DNA of 64,000 nt. It comes from Campylobacterota bacterium. Lineage in GTDB: Bacteria > Campylobacterota > Campylobacteria > Campylobacterales > Thiovulaceae. Positions 1 through 11,130 of this stretch are shown here, in pieces. Below the pieces are notes generated by a model. It did no database searches. It saw nothing but the letters and a program-made list of their open reading frames with translations, and was not told the DNA's origin. The stretch's first letter is position 1, and each line of letters begins with the position of its first letter. Location of the stretch: the NCBI GenBank assembly GCA_030152305.1, contig JASKOM010000007.1, forward strand, positions 1-64,000. Direction: 5' to 3'. The translations under genes were made by a program, and so were the position numbers.

Positions 1-1700
1 GAAAAATCAAGTGCAAATAATAAATCTTTTAATTCATCTAAATCTGTTTGATTCGAGAAATCTAAATTTGAGAAAATTAAATCTCGTAATTTTGTTAGAT
101 TTTCATCTTGTTGCGAAAAGTCTAATGCAAATATTAAATCTTTTAATTTATCTTGATTTTCAACTTTAGAAAAATCGAGACTAAAAATTAGATCTTTTAA
201 TTTTGATAAATCTGTTTGTTTTGAAAAATCAAGTGCAAATAATAAATCTTTTAATTCATCTAAATCTGTTTGATTCGAGAAATCTAAATTTGAGAAAATT
301 AAATCTCGTAATTTTGTTAGATTTTCATCTTGTTGCGAAAAGTCTAATGCAAATATTAAATCTTTTAATTTATCTTGATTTTCAACTTTAGAAAAATCGA
401 GACTAAAAATTAGATCTTTTAATTTTGATAAATCTGTTTGTTGAGAAAAATCAAGTGCAAACAATAAATCTTTTAATTCATCTAAATCAGTTTGATTTTT
501 AAAATCTAAATTAAAAATTAGATCTCGTAATTTTGTTAGATTTTCGTCTTGTTTTGAAAAGTCGAGACTAAAAATAAGATCTTTTAATTTTTCTTGATTT
601 GCAACAGTCGAAAAATCGAGACTAAAAATTAGATCTTTTAATTTTGATAAATTTCCGTCTTGTTTTGAAAAATCAAGTGCAAACAATAAATCTTTTAAAT
701 TATCTAATTCAGTTTGATCTTTAAAATCTAAATTTGAGAAAATTAAATCTCGTAATTTTGTTAGATTTTCGTCTTGTTTTGAAAAGTCTAATGCAAAGAT
801 TAAATCTTTTAATTTTTCTTGATCAATAATTGCCGTAAAATCAGCATTGAAAATTAAATCTCGTAATTTGATTAAGTTTTCATCTTGTTGAGAAAAATCA
901 AGAGCAAATAATAATTCTTTTAATTCATCTAATTCTTTTTGATTCGAGAAATCTAAATTTGAGAAAATCAAATCTCTTAATTTGCCTAAACTTTCATCTT
1001 GTTTTGAGAAATCAAGACTAAATAATAAATCTTTTAATTTATCTTGGTTTGCAACAGTCGAAAAATCAAGACTAAACATTAAATCTCGCAATGCTGATAA
1101 ATTATCTTGTTGAGAAAAATCAAGATCAAATATTAAATCCAAAAGATTTGATAATTCTTCTGGTTTCGAGAAGTCTAAATTTGAGAAAATTAAATCTCGC
1201 AATTTATCTAAATTTTCGTCCTGTTGTGAAAAGTCGAGGCTAAATAATAAATCTTTTATTTTTTCTTGATTTGATTGATTTGAAAAATCTAAATTCGAGA
1301 AAATCAAGTCTCGTAATTTATTTAAATCGTTTTGTTGAGAAAAATCAAGTGCAAATAACAAATCAAAAAGATTTGATAATTCTTCTGGTTTCGAGAAGTC
1401 TAAATTTGAGAAAATTAAATCTCGCAATTTAACTAAATTATCATCTTGTTTTGAGAAATCAAGACTAAATAATAACTCTTTTAATTTTTCTTGATTTGCA
1501 ACAGTCGAAAAATCGAGACTAAAAATTAATTCTCGCAATGCTGATAAATTATTATCTTGTTGTGAAAAATCAACATTAAATACAAGTTCTTTTAATTTAT
1601 CTAAATTTGCTTGATTATTAAAATCTATTTGACTTAATATTAAATCTTTTAATGTCGAAAGATTTTCATCGTGTCTTGCAAAATCCATCATCAAAGCTAA
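1..1700 (-). repeat. Tandem coding repeats (about 22-25 aa units) with a near-perfect 222-bp higher-order duplication at 1-222 / 223-444
   Basis: gaaaaatcaagtgcaaataataaatctttt... at position 1 recurs at 223 and is essentially identical until about 440; further diverged copies continue to about 1700. Confidence 0.9.
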
Positions 1701-3602
1701 TAACATTTGAGTTGAACTAAAATCTTGACTGAAAATTAAGCTGTTTAACCATTCAAGATCAATACCTAAATTTTTAAAATCTCGAATTAATCGTTCAGTG
1801 TCGTTAATATCCGAAAAATTATTATCACTTCCCATATTATCTTTTATTGCATCAGTTGGCGAAGTTGGATTTGAGTTTGGATTAATATATGCATCAGTCA
1901 TTGCCGAAGGCGGTTTTTCGCCCATAATTGCCATTAATCTATTATAAAGTTCTGGAGTCCACCAACGATTTAAATAAAATATTTTTCGGGGTGTTTCATC
2001 AACCCATGGTTCTTCAATTGAATTATTATTATCAGTTTGATTCACTTCGTTATTAATATTATTGTTAATAATTAAATAGTAATCGTTACGAGCCTTTGAA
2101 CTATTACTTTCTAGAGCACCTTTTATATTATTCAAACTTGAATTTAAATCATTTATATTTTGTTCATATTTTAGAATTAAATCTATAATAGATAAATTTT
2201 GATCAATATTTGCATAAAATTCACGAAATGCTGAAATCATAGCTTCAATAGAAATATTAAGCTCTGATAATAAATCAAACATAGCCGAGTTTTCGTTAAT
2301 AATTTCATCAGAAATAAGATTATTAAAAGTTGCATTTTTTTCAAGTAATTTATTAATACTATTTGACAAAGTATCTATTCCGCCAAGTGTAAATATAGCT
2401 TTGGTTATATTTTCAGCCTCTTTTCCAAGTTGTTCAATTTCTGAATCATTTTTATCACCAAAATCAGCAACTTTTTTCTCAACTTTTGAAGTAAATAATT
2501 CTGTTGCTTTTGCAATTGTTGAAATATTCTTTTCTCGAATATTTGCAATTAATATTATAGTTTTTGAACTACTATTTATTGCTGATCGAAGTTTTACAAG
2601 CATTTTTGCAAAAATATCTAATTTATTTTCAGTAAGCTGATTTTTTGATTTATTTAAATCGTCAGCTCCAACTTCTGGAATTTGATTAACCGCAGAAATT
2701 AAAATATCTGAAAAATCTGTTTGATTATTTTCTGTGTCAATCTCTGATATTGTTTTTACGATAGATGAATATAAAGTTTGAAAGGCAAAATCAAACGGAA
2801 CTGATGAGCTATTATCTTCGATTGAGCTATTTTCTTCTGAAACTGCTTTTGCAAGAATTTCAGCTGTTTTTTGAATTTTTAAACTATTGAAATATAAATT
2901 AAAACTTGTATTTATTTCTTCTGACGAATAATTACCGTCATTATTAATAATAGAAATATAATCGATATCTAAGCTAGTTTCATCGATTCCTAAACTTTGA
3001 GCAACTTTTTTTCTTGCTTCAGAAATATTGACCTCATCAGACAAAGATGAATAATAAACAAGAGTTGAAAGTGGAGTAATAATTATAGGTTTATAATTAG
3101 TAATTTTATTTTTAAATTCTTCAGGATTATCTGTAAGATTGTTGTCAATAATTAAAGTTTGATTTCGTTCAATTCTTGCAAATAAAATTCCTTCAAATTT
3201 TTCATTAGTATCGACATCGATACCATCCGAAACTGATATATTAAAATCTTGATCTGTAATATTTTCATCTAAAAGAATGCTCCAAGAACCATTTTCAAAT
3301 GTTGATGCTGTTTTATAAGGTTTAATAGAAACATTTGCATCTTTAATATAGCCATCAATTGCGATACCAGATAAATATAAAGATTTTAAAGTTTTATTTG
3401 TGGAATTATTATTATCTGGAATTGATTGATTTGTTTCGTTTTCATCAGGTTTTGTAATATTATTATCACTCATGTTAGAGTCATTGCCATCTGTTATATT
3501 TTCTTCTGTTTTAATATTATTACTATCTGATTTGTCGCTACAACCAATCAGAAAATATAATAAAAAAATTGAAAATATAGTTGCAAACTTTTTTGTAATC
3601 AT
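1..3602 (-). CDS. Large repeat-containing surface lipoprotein (partial, runs off the left edge)
   Basis: Not in the supplied ORF track. Minus-strand reading from ATG at 3602 gives MITKKFATIFSIFLLYFLIGCSDKSDSN... (lipobox LIGC). The frame stays open to position 1 and ends in tandem repeats such as ENLTKLRDLIFSNLDFSNQTDLDELKDLLFALDFSQQ. Frame checked at 3602, about 1686 and at position 1. Confidence 0.85.
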   Translation of the reverse strand, partial: MITKKFATIFSIFLLYFLIGCSDKSDSNNIKTEENITDGNDSNMSDNNITKPDENETNQSIPDNNNSTNKTLKSLYLSGIAIDGYIKDANVSIKPYKTASTFENGSWSILLDENITDQDFNISVSDGIDVDTNEKFEGILFARIERNQTLIIDNNLTDNPEEFKNKITNYKPIIITPLSTLVYYSSLSDEVNISEARKKVAQSLGIDETSLDIDYISIINNDGNYSSEEINTSFNLYFNSLKIQKTAEILAKAVSEENSSIEDNSSSVPFDFAFQTLYSSIVKTISEIDTENNQTDFSDILISAVNQIPEVGADDLNKSKNQLTENKLDIFAKMLVKLRSAINSSSKTIILIANIREKNISTIAKATELFTSKVEKKVADFGDKNDSEIEQLGKEAENITKAIFTLGGIDTLSNSINKLLEKNATFNNLISDEIINENSAMFDLLSELNISIEAMISAFREFYANIDQNLSIIDLILKYEQNINDLNSSLNNIKGALESNSSKARNDYYLIINNNINNEVNQTDNNNSIEEPWVDETPRKIFYLNRWWTPELYNRLMAIMGEKPPSAMTDAYINPNSNPTSPTDAIKDNMGSDNNFSDINDTERLIRDFKNLGIDLEWLNSLIFSQDFSSTQMLLALMMDFARHDENLSTLKDLILSQIDFNNQANLDKLKELVFNVDFSQQDNNLSALRELIFSLDFSTVANQEKLKELLFSLDFSKQDDNLVKLRDLIFSNLDFSKPEELSNLFDLLFALDFSQQNDLNKLRDLIFSNLDFSNQSNQEKIKDLLFSLDFSQQDENLDKLRDLIFSNLDFSKPEELSNLLDLIFDLDFSQQDNLSALRDLMFSLDFSTVANQDKLKDLLFSLDFSKQDESLGKLRDLIFSNLDFSNQKELDELKELLFALDFSQQDENLIKLRDLIFNADFTAIIDQEKLKDLIFALDFSKQDENLTKLRDLIFSNLDFKDQTELDNLKDLLFALDFSKQDGNLSKLKDLIFSLDFSTVANQEKLKDLIFSLDFSKQDENLTKLRDLIFNLDFKNQTDLDELKDLLFALDFSQQTDLSKLKDLIFSLDFSKVENQDKLKDLIFALDFSQQDENLTKLRDLIFSNLDFSNQTDLDELKDLLFALDFSKQTDLSKLKDLIFSLDFSKVENQDKLKDLIFALDFSQQDENLTKLRDLIFSNLDFSNQTDLDELKDLLFALDF

Positions 3603-3711
3603 TGAGAAAACCTTTTGTGAAGGAGATAGAAGGTTTGTGGACTTTTTTTAAAAGCCCACGAAAATTTATAGAGAAAAAAATTTAAAGCGAGTTAATTAAC
3701 AGTTTGTTAAA

Positions 3712-4752
3712 TTAACTATTACAAAGTCTTTGTTTTACCCACATACCAGCACCAGCAGGAATTGGTTCAGTTGTTTTGCCACTTTCAGTATCATTTACCC
3801 AAACACCTGAAGTATTTGAATCTGTTGTTTTCCAGTGATAAATTGAAACAAAATAACATTCGTCTTTTGTATTTAAAAGATCTTCAAAATAATATGTTCC
3901 ATTAGAACGATTACCATCATTAGATGTATTAGCATCATCAGAAATTATTACATTTTTATCTGTGCTATTTCCAAGAAGAACCCACTTATCTTTTGTAGGG
4001 AAAAGAGCAATAATTTGATCAAATCTTGATGTATTAATATCTGAACTGTTCATATCACCTACAAGAGTTGTATTATAATCTGAAGCCATAACATCATTTA
4101 GATGACCATGTGTATTAGCAGGAATTCTTGTTCTAACCCAATAACCTTGACCAGCTTCCATTCTATTCGGATAAGCTGTCCAGTTATAATCACTATTACT
4201 ATAATCCCAACCCCAAATCATTGTAGCTTTATTCGCAATAATCATCTCTTTTGCATTTGTGTGAAGACCAGCAGGAATTGTAATTAAATTCCAAGTATCG
4301 TTCGAAACATTTACATCAACATTACCATCTGCAATTGTTTTAAGAAGAGAAACATTTGCTTCAACACCATTAGTAAAATCGCCATCTGTTGAGTATAACA
4401 ATTTTAAATCGTTTCGAGTATTACCTCTAATTTTTTTAACTGCTTCAGTTGCATCTAAAACATTACCTGTTCCGTGTTCTGTTCCACCAGAAACTTTAAA
4501 ATAAAGTGTATTTCCTGTTCCATTGAAGTCATGAGTTAAATTAACATCATCGTTTGTTGTATTGTTTTCAATTAAAAAATGAGATCCATTTGTATCAACA
4601 GAACCGTTAAATTCAACTTTTACATATTGATATGTTGTTAAATCTAGTGAAGCATTCATATCTGAAAGTGCTGAAGCCTGTAATCCTGTTGTTAAAACGG
4701 AAAAAGTTGCTAAAGAAAGAGCCGAGTGTTTTAAAAAACCTTTAGTTGCCAT
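3712..4752 (-). CDS. Secreted/surface protein with N-terminal signal peptide
   Basis: ORF 3712..4803. Better start at 4752 (MATKGFLKHSALSLATFSVLTTGLQASA) because CTAAGGAGTTCC is a good RBS just upstream. Confidence 0.75.
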   Translation of the reverse strand: MATKGFLKHSALSLATFSVLTTGLQASALSDMNASLDLTTYQYVKVEFNGSVDTNGSHFLIENNTTNDDVNLTHDFNGTGNTLYFKVSGGTEHGTGNVLDATEAVKKIRGNTRNDLKLLYSTDGDFTNGVEANVSLLKTIADGNVDVNVSNDTWNLITIPAGLHTNAKEMIIANKATMIWGWDYSNSDYNWTAYPNRMEAGQGYWVRTRIPANTHGHLNDVMASDYNTTLVGDMNSSDINTSRFDQIIALFPTKDKWVLLGNSTDKNVIISDDANTSNDGNRSNGTYYFEDLLNTKDECYFVSIYHWKTTDSNTSGVWVNDTESGKTTEPIPAGAGMWVKQRLCNS

Positions 4753-5053
4753 ATTGGAACTCCTTAGTGTGTTTTGATTTTTCATCGTCCAAAATTTTAT
4801 CATAATTTTATAACAGTAAAATTTCTAAATTTAATTAAATTCTTATTTTATATATATAGACAAAGCTGTTTCATTGCTCATAAATTAATTTTATAAATAT
4901 ATATTTAATAATGTTATATTCTTGTTTATATATTTTATATTCATATTGTAATTTTAAATTATTAAACATATTTATATATATCGGTTTGAATCTCTTATTT
5001 TCTGATAAAATTTCCGTAATTTTTATTTTTTAAATGCAAAAGGAATATTTATT

Positions 5054-5689
5054 ATGTATAAATTATTGTCTATTGTTTCAATGTTAGTTTTATTTATATC
5101 AGGTTGTAATGAAAAAGATAATATGTCTAATCAAAGTGATCGTTTTTGGTATAACGAAATGGTTCGAATGATCGAACTTAGAGATCTTGACAAAGCTGAT
5201 GATAATTTTTTGTCATTAGAAACAGAACATATTAAATCTCCTCTTTTGAAAACTGCTACGATGATCATGATTTCAGCTCATATTCGAGGTGAAAATTATA
5301 TGTTGGCTGGTTTTTATATGGATAAATATTTATCGCTTTTTGGTAATCGAGAAGATCGTGAATATATAGAATATCTTCGAATTAAATCTAAATATTTATC
5401 GCTCCGTCGTTCTTTGAGAGATCAAAAATTACTTTTTGATGCTATTGAACTTGTTGATAATTATAAATATGATTTTCCTAATTCACGGTATTTATCGCTT
5501 GTTCAAACAATGGGAACTAATTTAATTCTTGCAAAATCTCATTTGAATTTTGAAATCGCTGGACTTTATAAAAGACTTGACAAACCTGAAGCTGTTAAAT
5601 ATGTTCTAAGCGATAAAGATATCTCTTGGTTCAAAGAAAACGAAATCGAAAAACCTCAAGTCTCTTTTTTTAGATCTTTATTCGAATAA
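5054..5689 (+). CDS. bamD: Outer membrane assembly lipoprotein BamD (YfiO/ComL family)
   Basis: Lipobox LFISGC; helical repeat pattern typical of BamD/ComL. Confidence 0.75.
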   Translation: MYKLLSIVSMLVLFISGCNEKDNMSNQSDRFWYNEMVRMIELRDLDKADDNFLSLETEHIKSPLLKTATMIMISAHIRGENYMLAGFYMDKYLSLFGNREDREYIEYLRIKSKYLSLRRSLRDQKLLFDAIELVDNYKYDFPNSRYLSLVQTMGTNLILAKSHLNFEIAGLYKRLDKPEAVKYVLSDKDISWFKENEIEKPQVSFFRSLFE

Positions 5690-5706
5690 ATAATATAGGA
5701 TTTTAT

Positions 5707-5967
5707 ATGAACAATAATAATCAAGAAAATAAAATTGTTTATCCAATTGAATGGAAATATAGAGTTATTGGCAATTGTGAAAATAGCTTGAGAAAAGCCG
5801 TTGATGATGTTTGCGGAAATCGTGAATATTTATTAAAAAGTGGCAACAAAAGTCGAACTGGTAAATTTTTATCAGTTGAAGCATCTTTAATTGTTGTTGA
5901 TGAGGTCGATCGAAATAATATTTTTATTAGATTAAAATCTCATATTGATATAAAAATGGTTTTATAA
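5707..5967 (+). CDS. DUF493 / YbeD-like small protein
   Basis: 86 aa with [11 protein letters not shown] and [25 protein letters not shown]; immediately downstream of bamD. Confidence 0.6.
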   Translation: MNNNNQENKIVYPIEWKYRVIGNCENSLRKAVDDVCGNREYLLKSGNKSRTGKFLSVEASLIVVDEVDRNNIFIRLKSHIDIKMVL

Positions 5968-5968
5968 T

Positions 5969-6931
5969 ATGTTAATTGATAATTTTAATAGAACGATAGA
6001 TTATCTAAGAATTTCTGTTACTGAAAGATGTAATTTTCGTTGTCAATATTGTATGCCCGAAAAACCGTTTTCATGGACTCCTCGAGAAAATTTATTATCG
6101 TTCGAAGAGCTTTTTGATTTTGTCAAAATTGCTATTGATAACGGTGTAACAAAAATTAGAATTACTGGTGGAGAACCGCTTTTGCGAGAAGATCTTGATA
6201 AATTTATTTTTATGATTTTTAATTATAAAAATGATATTGATCTTGCTATGACAACTAACGGATCGCTTTTAAAAAATTTCGCAAAACGATTTAAAGATTC
6301 TGGTTTAAAAAGAATTAACATTTCGCTCGATTCGTTAAATCGTGAAAATGCTTGGCATCTCGCCCAAAAAGATATTTTAAAAGATGTTCTTAATGGCATA
6401 AATGAAGCTATTAAAGTTGGCTTGAAAATTAAATTAAATGTTGTTCCGATTAAAAATATAAATGATCACGAAATATTAGATTTATTGCAATTTGGCATGG
6501 AGCGAAATATTTCTGTTAGATTTATAGAATATATGGAAAATAGTTTTGCTAATAAAAATTTAATCGGTTTAACAGGTCATGATATATTAAATATTATCTC
6601 GAATAATTATAAATTTATTGATGAAGGTATCGAATTAGGTTCGCCATCGCATTATTATAAATTAGAAAATGGCTATCGATTCGGTATTATTGAACCTCAT
6701 CGTGATGATTTTTGTTCTTATTGTAATCGAATAAGATTAACTGCTGAAGGCGATTTGATTCCATGTTTATATTTTGATGAAGCAAAAAGTATCAAAGAAT
6801 CGATTAGAAATAAAGATTTATCTGGAGCTGAAAAGATTTTATATGAAATTATTAGAGATAAGCCAGAAAAAAATAGATGGAGTGGTGATGGCGAAAGTTC
6901 AAATAGAGCATTTTATGAAACAGGAGGATGA
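5969..6931 (+). CDS. moaA: GTP 3',8-cyclase MoaA (molybdenum cofactor biosynthesis)
   Basis: Radical [14 protein letters not shown]-terminal [20 protein letters not shown] and terminal GG. Confidence 0.95.
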   Translation: MLIDNFNRTIDYLRISVTERCNFRCQYCMPEKPFSWTPRENLLSFEELFDFVKIAIDNGVTKIRITGGEPLLREDLDKFIFMIFNYKNDIDLAMTTNGSLLKNFAKRFKDSGLKRINISLDSLNRENAWHLAQKDILKDVLNGINEAIKVGLKIKLNVVPIKNINDHEILDLLQFGMERNISVRFIEYMENSFANKNLIGLTGHDILNIISNNYKFIDEGIELGSPSHYYKLENGYRFGIIEPHRDDFCSYCNRIRLTAEGDLIPCLYFDEAKSIKESIRNKDLSGAEKILYEIIRDKPEKNRWSGDGESSNRAFYETGG

Positions 6932-6939
6932 AAAATTAA

Positions 6940-8712
6940 ATGGGAATTATAGAAGTTCTGAAAAATAAAAATAATAATGTTGCCATGGAATTAATAAAAT
7001 ATAGTTCTGATTTACAGGTTTTATATGCCGAAGATGACGAGATTCTTAGAAAAAATACATTGGTGTTTTTAAGAGATGTTTTTATAAAAGTTGATGAAGC
7101 ATCAAATGGCATCGAAGCTCTAGGAATGTATAAAAATCATAAATATGATATTTTAATTACGGATTTAACAATGCCAGGAGAAATTGATGGTTTCGATCTC
7201 GTTAAATCAGTTCGTAAAGAAAATAATGAACAAGCTGTTGTTGTTATTACAGCTCACGAAGAACAAAAGATTTTTCTTGAAGCTATTATTCTTGGTATTG
7301 ATGGCTTTTTGTTAAAACCTATGAACTTTACAGTTTTTATTTCTACTTTGACAAAAGTTTCTAAACAAGTCGTCGCCATGAAAGAAAAAAAAGAAAGAGA
7401 TTTATTATTAAGAGAAAACTTAGAATTATCTAGAAAAAGATTTGATGAATTATCTACTTTGGTTAGTATCAGTCTCGATCTTGATAGTTTAACAAGATTA
7501 TTATCTCGAAGAAGTTTAGATACTGAACTTGTTAATACAAAAACAAAAAATAAATCTGGAACAGCTTTGTTAATTGATATAGACCGTTTTAATCATATTA
7601 ATAAAGTTTATGGTATCGATTATGGCGATCAATTACTTCAACATTTTGCAAAAAGATTACAAGCTATTATTAAAACAGAGTTTCATGAATTAAATATAAA
7701 TTTATATAGATTAGAATCGGATAAATTTATTGTAATTATTTATAATTCATCACATGAACTAGAAGAAAAATTTATTAAAACTGTTAATCTTAACATGAAA
7801 AATAGTTTTAAATTAGCTAATTCAAGTGATATCAAAGTTAGTGTTTTTTTATCGATTTTGACAAATATAGAAAATCATAATGATGTCATCTTGAAATTAA
7901 TTAGTGCAATGACAGAACGAAAAGCTAATCGAGAAGATTCTGTTAATTATATTTATTTTAATGAAAAATCACCGTTTTTGCGAAAACAAAGTGAGAATAT
8001 TTTATGGATGCACAGACTTAAACATATTGTTAGAGAACGAGATGTTTATCCTATTTTTCAACCTATCGTTGATAATAAAACTTTGCAAATCGTTAAATAT
8101 GAAACATTGATGCGAATTAAATATGATGACGAAATTATTTCACCTGCAAAATTTATCGAACCTGCAACTGTTTTAGGTTTATTGCCTGAATTAACAAAAA
8201 TATTAATTGACAAAACTTTTAATAAGTTACAACATAGTCATGTTGATTTTACTATTAATATATCCGAAGAAGATATTCACGAAGGTTATTTAAAAACTTA
8301 TATTAGTAACAAATTGGCAGAATATAATATTGATCCTCATCGAATTACTTTTGAAATTCTTGAACAAATGACAACTGGAAGTTCCGTTATTGATCATCTT
8401 AAATTTTTTAAAGATATTGGTGTAAATATTGCGATTGATGATTTTGGTAGTGAAAGATCTAATTTTTCACGATTATCTTTTGGAAATATTCACACGATCA
8501 AAATCGATGGCATGTTTATAAAAGATCTTGATCAAAATAAACAGAATCTTAAAATCGTTAAATCAATTGCTTTTTTAGCAAAAGAATTAAATTGTCAAGT
8601 TGTTGCTGAATTTGTTCATAACAAAGAAATTTTTGAATTGGTCAGAGATTTAGGTGTTGAATATTCTCAAGGTTATTATTTTGGTGCTCCAACTTTTGAG
8701 CCTAAAGTTTAA
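6940..8712 (+). CDS. Response regulator with degenerate GGDEF and EAL domains
   Basis: N-terminal receiver (YAEDDEILR, DILITDLTMPG, LLKP); GGDEF-like region; EAL domain (YETLMRI, IAIDDFGSERS, KIDGMFI). Confidence 0.9.
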   Translation: MGIIEVLKNKNNNVAMELIKYSSDLQVLYAEDDEILRKNTLVFLRDVFIKVDEASNGIEALGMYKNHKYDILITDLTMPGEIDGFDLVKSVRKENNEQAVVVITAHEEQKIFLEAIILGIDGFLLKPMNFTVFISTLTKVSKQVVAMKEKKERDLLLRENLELSRKRFDELSTLVSISLDLDSLTRLLSRRSLDTELVNTKTKNKSGTALLIDIDRFNHINKVYGIDYGDQLLQHFAKRLQAIIKTEFHELNINLYRLESDKFIVIIYNSSHELEEKFIKTVNLNMKNSFKLANSSDIKVSVFLSILTNIENHNDVILKLISAMTERKANREDSVNYIYFNEKSPFLRKQSENILWMHRLKHIVRERDVYPIFQPIVDNKTLQIVKYETLMRIKYDDEIISPAKFIEPATVLGLLPELTKILIDKTFNKLQHSHVDFTINISEEDIHEGYLKTYISNKLAEYNIDPHRITFEILEQMTTGSSVIDHLKFFKDIGVNIAIDDFGSERSNFSRLSFGNIHTIKIDGMFIKDLDQNKQNLKIVKSIAFLAKELNCQVVAEFVHNKEIFELVRDLGVEYSQGYYFGAPTFEPKV

Positions 8713-8741
8713 ATAAATTATAAAATTAAAAGGTTACTAAA

Positions 8742-9818
8742 TTGAATAGATTTGGAATTAGATTTGCGATTACAACTTTCGGCGAATCACATGGCGATTT
8801 AATTGGTGTTGTTATTGACGGCACACCCGCAGGTTTAAATATTGATCTCGCTTTTATTCAAAATGAAATTGAACGACGACGAGGTGGCAAAAATGCATAT
8901 TCTACTCAACGAAAAGAAAGTGATGAGGTAGAAATTATTAGTGGTGTTTTTGAAGGCAAAAGCACAGGCACACCAATCACAATGATTATAAAAAATGAAA
9001 ATCAAAAAAGTCGTGATTATTCGGCTGTTAGCCAATTATTTCGACCGGGCCATGCAGATTTTACTTATCAACATAAATATGGCATTCGAGATTATCGAGG
9101 CGGTGGAAGAAGTTCAGCTCGTGAAACCGCGGTTCGTGTTTCAGCTGGAGCAGTTGCTAAATTAATGTTAAACGAATTAAATATTAAATTTATGAGTGGT
9201 GTTTCGCATATTGGCGGAATCGGAAGTAATAATTATAATTTTGATTTTGCTCGTGAAAGTGAAATTTTTAGTTTAGATCCAGAATTAGAAACAGAACAAA
9301 AAAGAGTTATTTTAGATGCAAAAGAATCTCACGATTCAGTCGGTGGAATCGCTGTTGTGCGAATTGAAAACTTGCCAATCGGTTTGGGCGAACCGTTATA
9401 TTATAAATTAGATTCGATGATTGCTGATGCAATGATGGGAATTAACGGTGTAAAAGCTGTTGAAATTGGTTCTGGAATAAAAAGTTCAAGTTTGCGAGGT
9501 TCTCAAAATAATGATCAAATAAATTCTCACGGTTTTATGTCAAATAATTCAGGTGGAATTCTTGGAGGAATTAGCAACGGCGATATTGTCGAAATAAAAG
9601 TTCATTTCAAACCAACTCCGTCAATATTTTTGGAACAAAAAACTGTTGATATTTTTGGAACTGAACAAAATTTAAATTTAAAAGGGCGACATGATCCAAC
9701 TATCGTTGTTCGTGGTTCTGTTGTTGCTGAAGCGATGGCTTCACTCGTAATTGCTGATTTAGTTTTATTAAATATGGGACGACGAATAGGTGATTTGAAA
9801 AAATGTTATCAAATTTAA
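8742..9818 (+). CDS. aroC: Chorismate synthase
   Basis: TTG start; FGESHGDLIGVVIDGTPAG, RPGHADFTYQHKYGIRDYRGGGRSSARET. Confidence 0.97.
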   Translation: MNRFGIRFAITTFGESHGDLIGVVIDGTPAGLNIDLAFIQNEIERRRGGKNAYSTQRKESDEVEIISGVFEGKSTGTPITMIIKNENQKSRDYSAVSQLFRPGHADFTYQHKYGIRDYRGGGRSSARETAVRVSAGAVAKLMLNELNIKFMSGVSHIGGIGSNNYNFDFARESEIFSLDPELETEQKRVILDAKESHDSVGGIAVVRIENLPIGLGEPLYYKLDSMIADAMMGINGVKAVEIGSGIKSSSLRGSQNNDQINSHGFMSNNSGGILGGISNGDIVEIKVHFKPTPSIFLEQKTVDIFGTEQNLNLKGRHDPTIVVRGSVVAEAMASLVIADLVLLNMGRRIGDLKKCYQI

Positions 9819-11113
9819 AAAATAAAATAAAACGAATTCCTTTTATAACAACCGCAAATATTATTTCATATAGTTCAATCGTATCGTTTATTGCAATCGC
9901 TTTTTCTATTTATATATATATATCAGAAAAAGATAGGTTACAAACTTTGTTCGCCGAAGCAATGTTATTAAAAATAAATTTACTTCAAGTTGCATCTTAC
10001 GATGATACTAATTTATTTGGCATTGATAATAGTAAATCGATATTTAAAAGTTTTACAAAAATAGATGAAAGCATGAACGAATTAAAATATATGTATAGAT
10101 ATTACAATTTATCAAATAGCGATTTATTAAAATTATCAGAAGTGCTTGGAAGTTATAAAAATAGCTTTGATGAATTTGTTAAATATCGAACGGAAATAAC
10201 TGATAACTTATCATATAGTCTGAAAATATCAAAAGAAAGAGCTGTTGTTTCTTTAAGTAATCATAATTTAAATAATTTATCAGAATATATTTTGTTATTG
10301 GAACTGGATTACACACAGTTTTTACAATCTAAATCAACAGCATATGCCGAACAATTTTTAAAAGATTATGATAATTTAGAAAAAAAAATTTTAGCTAATA
10401 ATATTAACGAAGATAATAAAAATAATATTTTATTATCGATTAATGAATATAAAAATAGTTTTATGTCTATTGTTGAAGCAGTAACAAAATTAGGAGTTTC
10501 ATATAACACTGGAATTATCGGTTTGATGCGAGAAAATTTGGCTTTAGCTGTTTCACATAGTAATGCAATTATTGTTAAAATCGAAAAATTAAAATATCAA
10601 AAAGAAGGCATTTATGGATTATATTTAATTTTGATTATCGTGTTTTTTTCGTTATTTATTTCTACATCAATGTTTTTATTAAGTTCTAAAATGAAAAGTG
10701 ATTTATTATCACTTGAAAAAACAGCAAAAGATATTTCGTCTGATTCAAAAATAAAAACTTATCATAGATTTTCATCAGATGGTTTTAGTAATTTGGCATA
10801 TTTTTTAAATAAAAATTTATCAATTATTGATGATTCTATGAAAAATATTGCTTTAAATATTAATGAACATCGTAATTTATTAAAATACCTCATCGGAAAA
10901 AATGAAATATTAAAAATCGAAGATGCAACATCGGCTAATCATCATTCTGAAGATATAACATATCATAATATAATAGAACTAAATAGAGAAAGTTTGGAAA
11001 CTTTATATAATGCAATGGATACACATATTCCAAATATAAAAAAAGAATGTGATTTATTTGTAACTTCAGAACAAATAACAATAAATCATCAAACAGTTCA
11101 TTCAATAAAATAA
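9803..11113 (+). CDS. Membrane sensor-like protein with periplasmic helical domain
   Basis: Two TM segments flanking about 230 aa of helical sequence; overlaps the end of aroC; no output domain recognised. Confidence 0.6.
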   Translation: MLSNLKNKIKRIPFITTANIISYSSIVSFIAIAFSIYIYISEKDRLQTLFAEAMLLKINLLQVASYDDTNLFGIDNSKSIFKSFTKIDESMNELKYMYRYYNLSNSDLLKLSEVLGSYKNSFDEFVKYRTEITDNLSYSLKISKERAVVSLSNHNLNNLSEYILLLELDYTQFLQSKSTAYAEQFLKDYDNLEKKILANNINEDNKNNILLSINEYKNSFMSIVEAVTKLGVSYNTGIIGLMRENLALAVSHSNAIIVKIEKLKYQKEGIYGLYLILIIVFFSLFISTSMFLLSSKMKSDLLSLEKTAKDISSDSKIKTYHRFSSDGFSNLAYFLNKNLSIIDDSMKNIALNINEHRNLLKYLIGKNEILKIEDATSANHHSEDITYHNIIELNRESLETLYNAMDTHIPNIKKECDLFVTSEQITINHQTVHSIK

Positions 11114-11130
11114 ATAAAGGATAAAAAATT

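Noticed and set aside
203-391. ORF MINLFVLKNQVQIINLLIH... on + strand
   Set aside because: Antisense shadow of the tandem-repeat lipoprotein on the minus strand.
1-1700. CRISPR array
   Set aside because: Repeats are in-frame coding units of about 22-25 aa with no unique spacers; no cas genes in the window.
2401-2640. 79-aa + ORF
   Set aside because: Antisense to the same large minus-strand lipoprotein frame.
6774-6968. 64-aa + ORF
   Set aside because: Out-of-frame reading of the end of moaA; no independent support.
8335-8342. Near-matches to the octamer such as tcctcatc (8335, 45029) and gatgaggc (18655)
   Set aside because: Not exact 8/8, so not counted in the total.
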